Shown one piece after another: positions 51,570 through 60,971 of a DNA stretch of 64,000 nt (positions are counted from its first letter, which is position 1; each line of letters opens with the position of its first letter). The position numbers and the translations under genes were made by a program. A model generated the notes under the pieces. The model saw only the letters and a list, made by a program, of their open reading frames with translations. It was not told where the DNA came from and searched no databases. The stretch comes from RH-AL1 sp965249685 (GTDB lineage Bacteria; Pseudomonadota; Alphaproteobacteria; Rhizobiales; Beijerinckiaceae): the NCBI GenBank assembly GCA_965249685.1, contig CBDFMN010000003.1, positions 1,116,001 through 1,180,000 of the forward strand. Reading direction: 5' to 3'.

Positions 51570-52321
51570 TGGCGTCTGCGGCGGTGGCGCTCGATCCCGC
51601 GTTGGCGCCTCTGGCGACGCCTCCGGCACTGAGCCCGCAATGCGAGGTGCCGGCGGCGGACATCGCCGCTCCCGCGTCACTCCCCCATGTCGCCCAGGTT
51701 CTGAGCGAGCATGGCACGCTGCACATCCTGGCGATCGGCTCTGCTGCCAATGTCAGCCTCGGAGCGAATGCCGGCGTCAAGAGTTTCCCTCTGCAGGTCA
51801 CGGACATTCTCCAGAACACGTTCAAGAACGTGAGCGTCGAAATCTCCAACCGCGGCGTCGGCGGTGAGGTGGCGCAGACGTCGGCCGACCGCATCCGCGG
51901 CGAAGTGGCGCTGACCAAACCCGATCTCGTACTCTGGCAACTCGGCACCAACGACGCCCTGTCACGCGTCGACCCCTCCCAGTTCTCCGACGTCGTGCGC
52001 TCCACCATCGGCTGGCTGCACGACAACGGCGTCGACGTCGTGCTGGTCGGGCTCCAATACACCTCGCGCTTCGCCAAGGACGAGAGCTACGACGCGATCC
52101 GTCAAGCCCTGCTGAAGATCGCCACGGACGACAAGGTCCTCTATGTCCGCCGCTACGACGCGATGAAGTTCATCGCGCAGACGCGCGCCAACCTGCACCT
52201 GATGGCGAACGACAACTTCCATCTCAGCGAGCTCGGCAATCAGTGCATGGCCGAGCACGTCGCGCGCGCGGTGATCGCCAACCTTTTCGTCAAGCGCTTC
52301 AGGCCGAACCCGGACCCGTAG
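51488..52321 (+). CDS. exported SGNH/GDSL-type hydrolase
   Basis: Protein of 277 residues with a signal-like N-terminus (YISYALACALGLMASAAVALDP) and an SGNH fold. Block I reads ILAIGSAANVSLG, with Ser in place of the usual GDS context; block III is WQLGTNDAL; the catalytic Asp/His block is NDNFHLSELG. It probably deacylates or esterifies a glycan or lipid in the periplasm. The frame overlaps the end of the OpgC-like gene; ATG 51488 and ATG 51500 are both possible starts. Confidence 0.87.
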   Translation: MDDGMAHKGQGRASRYISYALACALGLMASAAVALDPALAPLATPPALSPQCEVPAADIAAPASLPHVAQVLSEHGTLHILAIGSAANVSLGANAGVKSFPLQVTDILQNTFKNVSVEISNRGVGGEVAQTSADRIRGEVALTKPDLVLWQLGTNDALSRVDPSQFSDVVRSTIGWLHDNGVDVVLVGLQYTSRFAKDESYDAIRQALLKIATDDKVLYVRRYDAMKFIAQTRANLHLMANDNFHLSELGNQCMAEHVARAVIANLFVKRFRPNPDP

Positions 52322-52330
52322 GTCGGAGCC

Positions 52331-53752
52331 TCACGTCACCTCGAACCAGGCCGCCAGCCCGGTGACCTGGCGGTCGAGGACGAGGGATTCGATCATCCAG
52401 CGCCCCGGATTGTCGGCGACGAAGGCGATGTGCTTGGTGCGCCCCTCAGCCAGCAGCACGGCGTCGCGCCAATAGGGGTCCCAGCCGTCGTCGAGATCGT
52501 GCAGCAGCCGAAAGGCATGGCCGTGGACGTGGATTTGCTGGGCGAAAGCGCTCTTGTTGACGAGGGCCAGCGACACGGCCATACCGCGCTTCACCGAGAA
52601 CAGCGGCTTGCCCGATCCATCCGAGCCGACGCCGTTTACGGTCCAGAGGCGTGAGAGGTCGGAAGGCGCGGCGCTCCGGCCTCCCGTCTCCGGCAGCTTG
52701 GTCGCCGGCTTGGCGCCACCATCGATCACCAGGTTCATCTTGAAGGCCCGCTCCAGCGGGATCGCCGCCGGCAAGACGGGATTGTGCGGCAGCGCCTCGA
52801 TCGACGGGCGCGGCTTGCCGGCGTCGCCCTCGGTCCTGAGGACGAGGAGAGGCGCGTCGGGTACGCCGCCGTCGCCGCGCAGGACGAGGCGGACGGTCCT
52901 GCCCGCCTCAGCCGGCATATCGAAGGTGACGTCGAACCGCGCGCCCGGCCCGATTGGAACCGTCTGCCGCACCGGCTCGAAGAGCTCGCAGGGCTGGCCG
53001 TCGATCGCCTGAACCATCGGGTGGGTCCCCTCGAAGCCGACGATGGCGATGCGGGCGGTGGCGGCGTTGAGCAGCCGCAAGCGTAGGCGCGCGCCGGGCC
53101 TGTGCGAGCTGGCGGGCGGGATGGCGCTGGAGTTGACGGTAAGGAGCGGACCGATGCGCCCCGCCCCTGCGGCGGTCTCGGCAGCGACGAAGTCGCCGCG
53201 CAGCTGCCCGGCGGAATCGAGCGTCCAATCGGCCAGCACCGCGACCAACTCGTGATCGATCGCGGGCGGTGCGGGCTCTTCGACGATCAGCGGGCCGTAG
53301 AGGCCGCGGCCGACCTGCTCGGCGCTCAGGGGATGGGCATGGGGATGGTACCAGAACAGGCCCGCGTCCGGCGGCGTGAAACGGTACTCGAAGCTTTCGC
53401 CCGGCTGCACCGCCTTCTGGGTCAGCCCGGCCACGCCGTCCATCGCGTTGGGGCCGCGCACCCCGTGCCAGCACAGCGTGGTCGGCTGCGGAAGCCGGTT
53501 GACGAGGCGCACCTTGAGTTCGTCACCCTTTCTGATCCGCAGCACCGGCCCGGGCACGGTGCCGTCATAGGCCCAGACGGCGGTGGCCGCCTGGGGCGGA
53601 GCCGCGAGCTGCAGCGCGCCGGGGCGCGCCTCCAGCGTGACCCATCCGTCCGCCTCTACGGTTGCGCCGCTTGCGGCCGGCGCCGCGCCGGCTGGCCAAG
53701 CGGCCACGCTGGCGCAGACGCCACCCAGAAGCACACGACGGTCGAATGGCAT
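52331..53752 (-). CDS. multicopper-oxidase family protein lacking the C-terminal copper ligands
   Basis: Exported three-cupredoxin protein (473 residues) with a twin-arginine-like signal (MPFDRRVLLGG). The first copper region reads CWHG (Cys94, His96) where HWHG is expected; WYHPHAH (136-140) and IHVHGH (408-412) are intact. The segment that should hold HCHxxxHxxxxM is degenerate: Glu455-Ser456-Leu457, Arg461 and Leu466 replace His-Cys-His, His and Met. No type-1 copper site is possible, so normal oxidase chemistry is unlikely. The start is ATG 53752; an upstream in-frame extension runs through tRNA-Leu and is rejected. Confidence 0.9.
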   Translation of the reverse strand: MPFDRRVLLGGVCASVAAWPAGAAPAASGATVEADGWVTLEARPGALQLAAPPQAATAVWAYDGTVPGPVLRIRKGDELKVRLVNRLPQPTTLCWHGVRGPNAMDGVAGLTQKAVQPGESFEYRFTPPDAGLFWYHPHAHPLSAEQVGRGLYGPLIVEEPAPPAIDHELVAVLADWTLDSAGQLRGDFVAAETAAGAGRIGPLLTVNSSAIPPASSHRPGARLRLRLLNAATARIAIVGFEGTHPMVQAIDGQPCELFEPVRQTVPIGPGARFDVTFDMPAEAGRTVRLVLRGDGGVPDAPLLVLRTEGDAGKPRPSIEALPHNPVLPAAIPLERAFKMNLVIDGGAKPATKLPETGGRSAAPSDLSRLWTVNGVGSDGSGKPLFSVKRGMAVSLALVNKSAFAQQIHVHGHAFRLLHDLDDGWDPYWRDAVLLAEGRTKHIAFVADNPGRWMIESLVLDRQVTGLAAWFEVT

Positions 53753-53831
53753 GGGACACTCTCGGCTGAGGTGAGGTCCGGGAGTATCGGACGGGGATCG
53801 GCGGGCGCAACCGGGCCTTGCGCCGCGAAGC

Positions 53832-53916
53832 TGGTGCCCATCGAGGGACTCGAACCCCCACGCCTTGCGGCGACGGTACCTAAAACCGTTGCGTCTACCA
53901 GTTCCGCCAGATGGGC
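53832..53916 (-). tRNA. tRNA-Leu (UAG)
   Basis: A type-II cloverleaf is present: acceptor GCCCATC with GATGGGC, anticodon loop TTTAGGT (anticodon TAG, reads CTA/CTG), a long variable arm with stem CGTCGCC..., T-arm GGGGGTTCGAGTCCCTC, and an encoded CCA end. It lies between the multicopper-oxidase gene and tig. Confidence 0.95.
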
Positions 53917-54152
53917 CGCGCCGCGGCGTTCTTCCTTTTGCCCAAACGGCCGCAAAGCGCAATGCGGCGACGTTGACAAAATGGGCTGGGACGCGCGAAG
54001 CAAACGCGACACCCTGGGTCGCGCGGTCGGGTTCCGATCGTGTTCCAGGCGCCGGGCCGAAGCCCGTGTCCTCCGCCGGCAAGACGTCGCCGCTCCGCCG
54101 CAACCGTAATCTCCAGCGGGGCTTTCCCCGCCGTCCAACAGGCACCCCTCCC

Positions 54153-55517
54153 ATGCAAGTCACGCAAACCCATTCCGAGGGCCTCAAGCGCGAGTTCAAG
54201 GTCGTCCTTCCCGCGCAGGACCTCGCCACCCGCATGGAAGGTCAGCTCGCGGAGATGCGCGCCAAGGCGCAGATCAAGGGCTTCCGGCCGGGCAAGGTGC
54301 CGGTGGCGCACCTCAAGCGCCTCTACGGCCGCTCCATCATGGCCGAGATCGTCCAGGAGGCGGTCAGCGAGGCCAACCGCAAGATCATCGCCGACAACAA
54401 CATCCGCCTCGCCGGCGAGCCGAAGCTCGATTTCGAGGGCGAGCCGGACGCCATGGAAAAGGTGCTGGAGAACCAGGGTGAACTTGCCTTCAAGGTGGCG
54501 CTCGAGGTGCTGCCCAAGGTCGAGCTCGGCCCGATGGACGACATCGCCATCGAGAAGCTGGTGGCCGACGTGCCGGAGGAGGAGGTCGACCGCGTCATCG
54601 GCCTGCTCGGGGAGCAGAACCGCACCTACGAGCCAAAGGGCGACGGAGCTGTCGCCGAAAAGAGCGACAAGGTGACGATCGACTTCGTCGGCAAGATCGG
54701 CGACGAGGTCTTCGAGGGCGGCACCGGCAACGATGTGGACCTGATCCTCGGCTCCAATTCGTTCATTCCCGGCTTCGAGGACCAGGTGGTCGGCATGAGC
54801 GTCGGCGAGAGCCGGACGGTGAACGTCGATTTTCCCGCCGACTACGGGGCCGACCAGCTTGCCGGCAAGGCCGCCAGCTTTGGCGTGCAGCTGAAGGCCG
54901 CGGCCAAGCCCGGCGACATGGTCGTCGACGACGCCCTGGCCAAAGGCTTCGGCTTCGAGGACCTCGCCAAGCTCCGCGACTCCATCCGCGGCAATATCGA
55001 GCGCGACTATTCCCAGGCCTCGCGGACCAAATGGAAGCGCGCGCTCCTCGACGCGCTCGACAAGCGCTACTCGTTCGATCTGCCACAAGGCCTCGTCGAG
55101 CAGGAGTTCCAGTCGATCTGGCGTCAGGTGTTGGCCGAACAGGAACAGGCGGGCAAGACCTTCGCCGACGAGGACACCACGGAAGAGGCCGCGCAGGTCG
55201 AGTACCGCGGCATTGCCGAACGGCGCGTGCGGCTCGGCCTCGTGCTCGCCGAGATCGGCGAGGCTGCCGGCGTGAAAGTCACCGAGGAGGAAATGAACAA
55301 GGCTTTGATGGAGCGTGTTCGCCAATATCCCGGCGAAGAGAAGAAGGTGTGGGACTTCTTCCGCTCGAACCCGCAGGCAATGGCGCAGATCCAGGCACCG
55401 CTGTTCGAGGACAAGGTCGTCGACCACGTCGCCGCGCAGGCGAAAGTGACGGAGCGCAAGGTGACGAAGGAAGAGCTGACGGCGGACGACGAGGAGACGG
55501 TGACCGAGGCTGCCTAG
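54153..55517 (+). CDS. tig: trigger factor
   Basis: Ribosome-bound chaperone and peptidyl-prolyl isomerase (454 residues). The N-terminal ribosome-binding part contains IKGFRPGKVPVAHLKRLYG (signature GFRxGKxP). The FKBP-like domain follows at about 160-245 (DKVTIDFVGKIGDEVFEGGTGND...SFIPGFEDQVVGMSVGE), then the helical C-terminal domain with an acidic/basic tail. The start MQVTQTHSEGLKREF is the standard one; upstream in-frame sequence overlaps the tRNA-Leu region. It heads the tig-clpP-clpX-lon block. Confidence 0.97.
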   Translation: MQVTQTHSEGLKREFKVVLPAQDLATRMEGQLAEMRAKAQIKGFRPGKVPVAHLKRLYGRSIMAEIVQEAVSEANRKIIADNNIRLAGEPKLDFEGEPDAMEKVLENQGELAFKVALEVLPKVELGPMDDIAIEKLVADVPEEEVDRVIGLLGEQNRTYEPKGDGAVAEKSDKVTIDFVGKIGDEVFEGGTGNDVDLILGSNSFIPGFEDQVVGMSVGESRTVNVDFPADYGADQLAGKAASFGVQLKAAAKPGDMVVDDALAKGFGFEDLAKLRDSIRGNIERDYSQASRTKWKRALLDALDKRYSFDLPQGLVEQEFQSIWRQVLAEQEQAGKTFADEDTTEEAAQVEYRGIAERRVRLGLVLAEIGEAAGVKVTEEEMNKALMERVRQYPGEEKKVWDFFRSNPQAMAQIQAPLFEDKVVDHVAAQAKVTERKVTKEELTADDEETVTEAA

Positions 55518-55636
55518 CCGGTCCGCGAGGACGGGGCGGACCGTCGCGCCCGGTCTGCCTTTCAGTCCGGACCGGGGTTCCTTGGGTGTGCTCGCGCGAA
55601 CGGATCGAGCCATCGCCCTGCTCCGAGGGGCTGGGG

Positions 55637-55665
55637 CTTTGCGGACGGCTCAAGACTTCCTATCT
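55637..55665 (+). promoter_or_regulatory. candidate RpoH-type promoter of clpP
   Basis: CTTTG, 17 bp, then CCTATCT, about 50 bp before the clpP ATG. The -10 element matches the alphaproteobacterial sigma-32 pattern CYTATNT exactly, and the -35 element differs from CTTG by one base. Heat-shock control of clpP is common in the group, but this is pattern matching only. Confidence 0.35.
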
Positions 55666-55717
55666 TCCCAAAGTCGGGGCGCTGCTTCGGCCATAGCTCA
55701 ACAGAGAGACCTCCTTC

Positions 55718-56359
55718 ATGCGCGATCGCAGCCCGGTCGAGATCTACGACAACTATCTGATCCCGCAGGTCATCGAGAACACGGCCCGCGGCGAACGCGG
55801 CTTCGACATCTATTCCCGCCTGCTGCGCGAGCGCATCATCTTCCTGACCGGGCCGGTCGAGGACGGCATGGCCTCCGTCATCATCGCCCAATTGCTCTTC
55901 CTCGAGGCGGAAAACCCGAAGAAGGAAATCTCGATGTACATCAACTCGCCGGGCGGGGTGGTGACGTCCGGGTTGGCGATCTACGACACGATGCAGTTCA
56001 TCCGCCCGAAAGTGTCGACCCTCTGCACCGGCCAGGCCGCTTCGATGGGCTCGCTCCTGCTTTGCGCCGGCGAGGCCGGTTCGCGCTTCGCGTTGCCGAA
56101 CGCGCGCATCATGGTGCACCAGCCCTCCGGTGGGTTCCAGGGACAGGCCTCGGACATCCTGCGCCATGCGGAGGACATCATGAAGGTGAAGCGTCGCTTG
56201 AACGAGGTCTATGTGAAGCATACCGGGCGCGACTACGACACCATCGAGCGGACGCTCGACCGCGATCACTTCATGTCCTCCGACGAAGCCAAAGAGTTCG
56301 GCTTGGTCGATCAGGTTATCGCCAAGCGGCCGGAAGAGAAGCCCGAAGCCAAAGTGTGA
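55718..56359 (+). CDS. clpP: ATP-dependent Clp protease proteolytic subunit
   Basis: Tetradecameric serine protease core used with ClpX and ClpA (213 residues). The catalytic triad is Ser109 (GQAASMGS), His134 (MVHQPSGG) and Asp183. The mature N-terminus probably begins after residues 1-15, as in other ClpP. It lies 200 bp after tig and 417 bp before clpX, on the plus strand. Confidence 0.97.
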   Translation: MRDRSPVEIYDNYLIPQVIENTARGERGFDIYSRLLRERIIFLTGPVEDGMASVIIAQLLFLEAENPKKEISMYINSPGGVVTSGLAIYDTMQFIRPKVSTLCTGQAASMGSLLLCAGEAGSRFALPNARIMVHQPSGGFQGQASDILRHAEDIMKVKRRLNEVYVKHTGRDYDTIERTLDRDHFMSSDEAKEFGLVDQVIAKRPEEKPEAKV

Positions 56360-56776
56360 TGGGCGGTCACCGTCAGCGCCTCGGACACTTCAGGGGTGCG
56401 GTTGCCGAACTGGCCGGACATTCGCAAGTGTCCGACCGGTGCGTGATACGCCGCCCAGGGCTCCTGTCGGGTTGGCGGGGCGCCATTGCACCCGGAGAAC
56501 GCTAGCCTTAAGATTTGTTTTACTGATTTGCCGCGACTGTGGTTTCGATTACCCACAGATTGCCGTCTCGCTCGATCGATGGCGGCGCGATCCCCGGCCA
56601 CGCGTTTCGCCGTGCCGGCCGGGGAGCGGGGTGGCACCGGGGTCGCAAAGGACTAGGGCGGTAGCCATGCGTGCAGCATCGCCGCCTTTTCGAGAGGTCA
56701 GCCTGGCCCTGTGCCCGGCGGGATCCAAGTGTAGCGCTTCGCCAGGGGGCACGCTCTGGCGGAAGGGAGATGAGCC
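56360..56776. other. 417-bp clpP-clpX intergenic region with nested inverted repeats
   Basis: No gene is supported here. TCGGACACTT (56381-56390) is perfectly complementary to AAGTGTCCGA (56426-56435). The latter can also pair through TGTCCG with CGGACA at 56415-56420, giving two mutually exclusive hairpins just after clpP. A further dyad CTGTGG-N10-CCACAG lies at 56537-56558. The region presumably contains the clpX promoter. Confidence 0.55.
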
Positions 56777-58039
<1,263 letters not shown>

Positions 58040-58373
58040 CCACGCAGCGGTCACGTTGGTGACGGCTCGGCGTTAGACGTCCCTGCGGGATCCGCTCGGG
58101 CCAACGGCTTAGCGTCGCTGGCCGCGCATCGTTCGACCTTAAAGCGCCGCAGCACGGTTTTTGCTCGGTGATCGCGCGACTGCGCGTGCGCCGGCCAGCC
58201 GCGCGCAACCTCCGTGGCTTACGCAGTCTCTGCGGCTTACGATTGACGCACCGACCGCCCTGCTGCGCCGTTGAAAGGATGCCTTGGGATCGCCATCTCG
58301 GGGACCGAAGTTGATACAGTTCCCGGCTGCCGCTGCTTATCAAGGGCGGCCTGGCCGGAGATAGGAAAGTAAA
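58040..58373. other. 334-bp clpX-lon intergenic region with a candidate heat-shock promoter
   Basis: No gene is supported. TTGAAA (58271-58276), 16 bp, then CCATCT (58293-58298) loosely resembles a sigma-32-type promoter upstream of lon. AGGAAAG just before the lon ATG is a good ribosome-binding site. A small dyad GTCAC-GTTG-GTGAC follows the clpX stop. The evidence for each element is weak. Confidence 0.3.
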
Positions 58374-60803
58374 ATGTCTAGCCAGAAGCGTGAACCCTCC
58401 GCCCCGGGCGTGATCGAGAACTTCCCGGTCCTGCCTCTTCGCGACATCGTCGTCTTCCCGCACATGATCGTGCCGCTGTTCGTCGGCCGCGAGAAGTCGA
58501 TCCGCGCGCTCGAGGAGGTGATGAAGGCCGACAAACTCATCCTGCTGGCGACGCAGATGAACGCGGTCGACGACGATCCCGCGGTCGACGCCATCTACCA
58601 GACCGGCACGCTCGCCTCCGTGCTCCAGCTCCTGAAGCTGCCGGACGGCACCGTCAAGGTCCTCGTCGAGGGGCAGGCGCGCGCCAAGGTCCATAGCTAC
58701 ACGAGCACGGACGATTTCTACGAGGCGGATGCGGAGACGCTCCCCGACGACGAGGCCGACGAGGTCGAAGTCGAGGCCTTGGCGCGCTCCGTCGTGTCCG
58801 AGTTCGAAGGCTACGTGAAGCTCAACAAGAAGATCTCGCCCGAGGTCGTTTCGGCCGTCACGCAGATCGAAGACTATTCCAAGCTCGCCGATACCGTCGC
58901 CTCTCACCTCGCGGTGAAGATCGCCGACAAGCAGGCCGTGCTGGAGATGACCGCGGTCACCAAGCGTTTGGAGAAGTGCCTCGCCTTGATGGAGAGCGAG
59001 ATCTCGGTCCTTCAGGTCGAGAAGCGCATCCGCACGCGCGTGAAGAGGCAGATGGAGAAGACGCAGCGCGAGTACTACCTCAACGAGCAGATGAAGGCGA
59101 TCCAGAAGGAACTCGGCGACGAGGACGGCAAGGACGACCTGTCTGAGATCGAAGAGAAGATCAAGACCACGCGTCTGTCCAAGGAGGCGCGCGACAAGGC
59201 CAACGCCGAACTGAAGAAGCTGAGGCAGATGTCGCCGATGTCGGCCGAGGCGACCGTGGTTCGCAACTATCTCGACTGGATCGTGTCGATCCCGTGGAAC
59301 AAGCGCTCCAAGGTCAAGAAGGACCTGAACATCGCGGAAGAGCTGCTCGATACCGAGCATTTCGGTCTCGATAAGGTCAAGGAGCGGATCGTCGAGTACC
59401 TTGCCGTCCAGAGCCGCGCGAATAAGCTCAACGGTCCGATCCTGTGCCTCGTCGGCCCCCCCGGCGTCGGCAAGACCTCGCTCGGCAAGTCCATCGCCAA
59501 GGCGACGGGTCGCGAGTTCGTCCGCATGTCGCTCGGCGGCGTGCGCGACGAGGCGGAGATCCGCGGTCATCGCCGGACTTACATCGGGTCGATGCCCGGC
59601 AAGATCATCCAGTCGATGCGCAAGGCCAAGACCTCGAACCCGCTCTTCCTGCTCGACGAAATCGACAAGATGGGCCAGGACTTCCGTGGCGACCCGTCAT
59701 CGGCGCTGCTGGAGGTGCTCGACCCCGAGCAGAACAAGGCGTTCAACGATCACTACCTCGAGGTCGATTACGACCTGTCGAACGTGATGTTCGTCACGAC
59801 GGCTAACACGCTGAACATCTCGCCGCCGCTTATGGACCGCATGGAAGTCATCCGCATCGCCGGCTACACCGAGGACGAGAAGGTCGAGATCTCGAAGCGG
59901 CACCTCATCCCGGCCGCGGTCAAGAAGCACGGCTTGGACGACACCGAATTCTCGATCGCCGACAGTGGACTGCTCGCGCTGGTTCGCCGTTACACGCGGG
60001 AGGCCGGCGTCCGCAACCTGGAGCGCGAGATCTCCAACCTCGCTCGCAAGGCGGTGAAGGCGATCCTGACGTCGAAGGCGACCACGGTGCACGTGACGGA
60101 AGAGAACGTCGCCGACTACCTCGGCGTGTTCAAGTTCCGTTACGGCGAGGCGGAGACCGAGGACCAGGTCGGCGTTGTGACGGGTCTTGCCTGGACCGAA
60201 GTCGGCGGCGAGTTGCTGACGATCGAGGCCGTGATGATGCCCGGCAAGGGCCGTATGACGGTCACGGGCAACTTGAAGGACGTGATGAAGGAATCGATCT
60301 CGGCGGCGGCGTCCTACGTCCGCTCCCGCGCCGTCGATTTCGGCATCGAGCCGCCGCTGTTCGACCGCCGCGACATCCACGTCCACGTGCCGGAAGGGGC
60401 GACCCCAAAGGATGGGCCGTCGGCCGGCATCGCCATGGCGACGACCATCGTCTCGACCTTCACGGGTATTCCGATCCGTCGCGATATCGCGATGACCGGC
60501 GAGGTGACGCTGCGCGGGCGCATCCTGCCGATCGGCGGCTTGAAGGAGAAGCTGCTGGCGGCGCTGCGTGGCGGGCTGAAGAAGGTGCTGATCCCCGAGG
60601 ATAACGCGAAGGATCTCGCCGAAATTCCGGCCAACGTGAAGAACGCGTTGGAGATCGTGCCGGTGGCGCGAATGGACGAGGTGCTGAAGCACGCCCTCGT
60701 GCGTCAGCCGACGCCGATCGTCTGGGACGAGGAGGCAAAGCCGGTTCAGACCTCCGCGCCGCTTCCGGGCGAGGAGGACGCGGCCGGCTTGGTCGCGCAC
60801 TAG
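58374..60803 (+). CDS. lon: ATP-dependent Lon protease
   Basis: Hexameric AAA+ serine protease degrading misfolded and regulatory proteins (809 residues, typical LonA length). It has an N-terminal substrate domain (FPVLPLRDIVVFPHMIVPLFVGR), a coiled region, Walker A GPPGVGKTSLGKS, Walker B in FLLDEIDKMG, and a C-terminal protease domain with the dyad Ser683 (PKDGPSAG) and Lys726 (GGLKEKLLAA). A histone-like HU gene often follows lon; here an acyltransferase gene on the other strand does. Confidence 0.98.
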   Translation: MSSQKREPSAPGVIENFPVLPLRDIVVFPHMIVPLFVGREKSIRALEEVMKADKLILLATQMNAVDDDPAVDAIYQTGTLASVLQLLKLPDGTVKVLVEGQARAKVHSYTSTDDFYEADAETLPDDEADEVEVEALARSVVSEFEGYVKLNKKISPEVVSAVTQIEDYSKLADTVASHLAVKIADKQAVLEMTAVTKRLEKCLALMESEISVLQVEKRIRTRVKRQMEKTQREYYLNEQMKAIQKELGDEDGKDDLSEIEEKIKTTRLSKEARDKANAELKKLRQMSPMSAEATVVRNYLDWIVSIPWNKRSKVKKDLNIAEELLDTEHFGLDKVKERIVEYLAVQSRANKLNGPILCLVGPPGVGKTSLGKSIAKATGREFVRMSLGGVRDEAEIRGHRRTYIGSMPGKIIQSMRKAKTSNPLFLLDEIDKMGQDFRGDPSSALLEVLDPEQNKAFNDHYLEVDYDLSNVMFVTTANTLNISPPLMDRMEVIRIAGYTEDEKVEISKRHLIPAAVKKHGLDDTEFSIADSGLLALVRRYTREAGVRNLEREISNLARKAVKAILTSKATTVHVTEENVADYLGVFKFRYGEAETEDQVGVVTGLAWTEVGGELLTIEAVMMPGKGRMTVTGNLKDVMKESISAAASYVRSRAVDFGIEPPLFDRRDIHVHVPEGATPKDGPSAGIAMATTIVSTFTGIPIRRDIAMTGEVTLRGRILPIGGLKEKLLAALRGGLKKVLIPEDNAKDLAEIPANVKNALEIVPVARMDEVLKHALVRQPTPIVWDEEAKPVQTSAPLPGEEDAAGLVAH

Positions 60804-60863
60804 CTCAGCTCAGTCGGCCACGGCCGGCTTGCGTGTCCACCCCAGGTATGGGTGCGGAGGGGT

Positions 60864-60895
60864 CCGACCGGGTCGCGCAGACGCGGCCCGGTCGG
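60864..60895 (+). terminator. long GC hairpin after lon
   Basis: CCGACCGGGTCGCG pairs with CGCGGCCCGGTCGG around CAGA (14 bp with one T-G pair), 61 bp after the lon stop and before the convergent acyltransferase gene. There is no T-run, so it may work as a hairpin-dependent or rho-assisted terminator. Confidence 0.5.
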
Positions 60896-60971
60896 CTCAA
60901 TACCTTGGATCGGGTGGTTAGACGCCACGGATAGCGTCGGGACCGACGGATGTCGTCGGGCTTCGACGCGG

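Noticed and set aside
52331..54235. Longer form of the multicopper-oxidase protein starting near 54235
   Set aside because: The extension would translate through tRNA-Leu and the tig leader; the twin-arginine-like signal starts at 53752.
56537..56558. CTGTGG-N10-CCACAG before clpX as a LuxR operator
   Set aside because: Half-site spacing is 12 bases between CTGTG and CACAG against 6 in the true lux box, and the ACCTG/CAGGT ends are missing.
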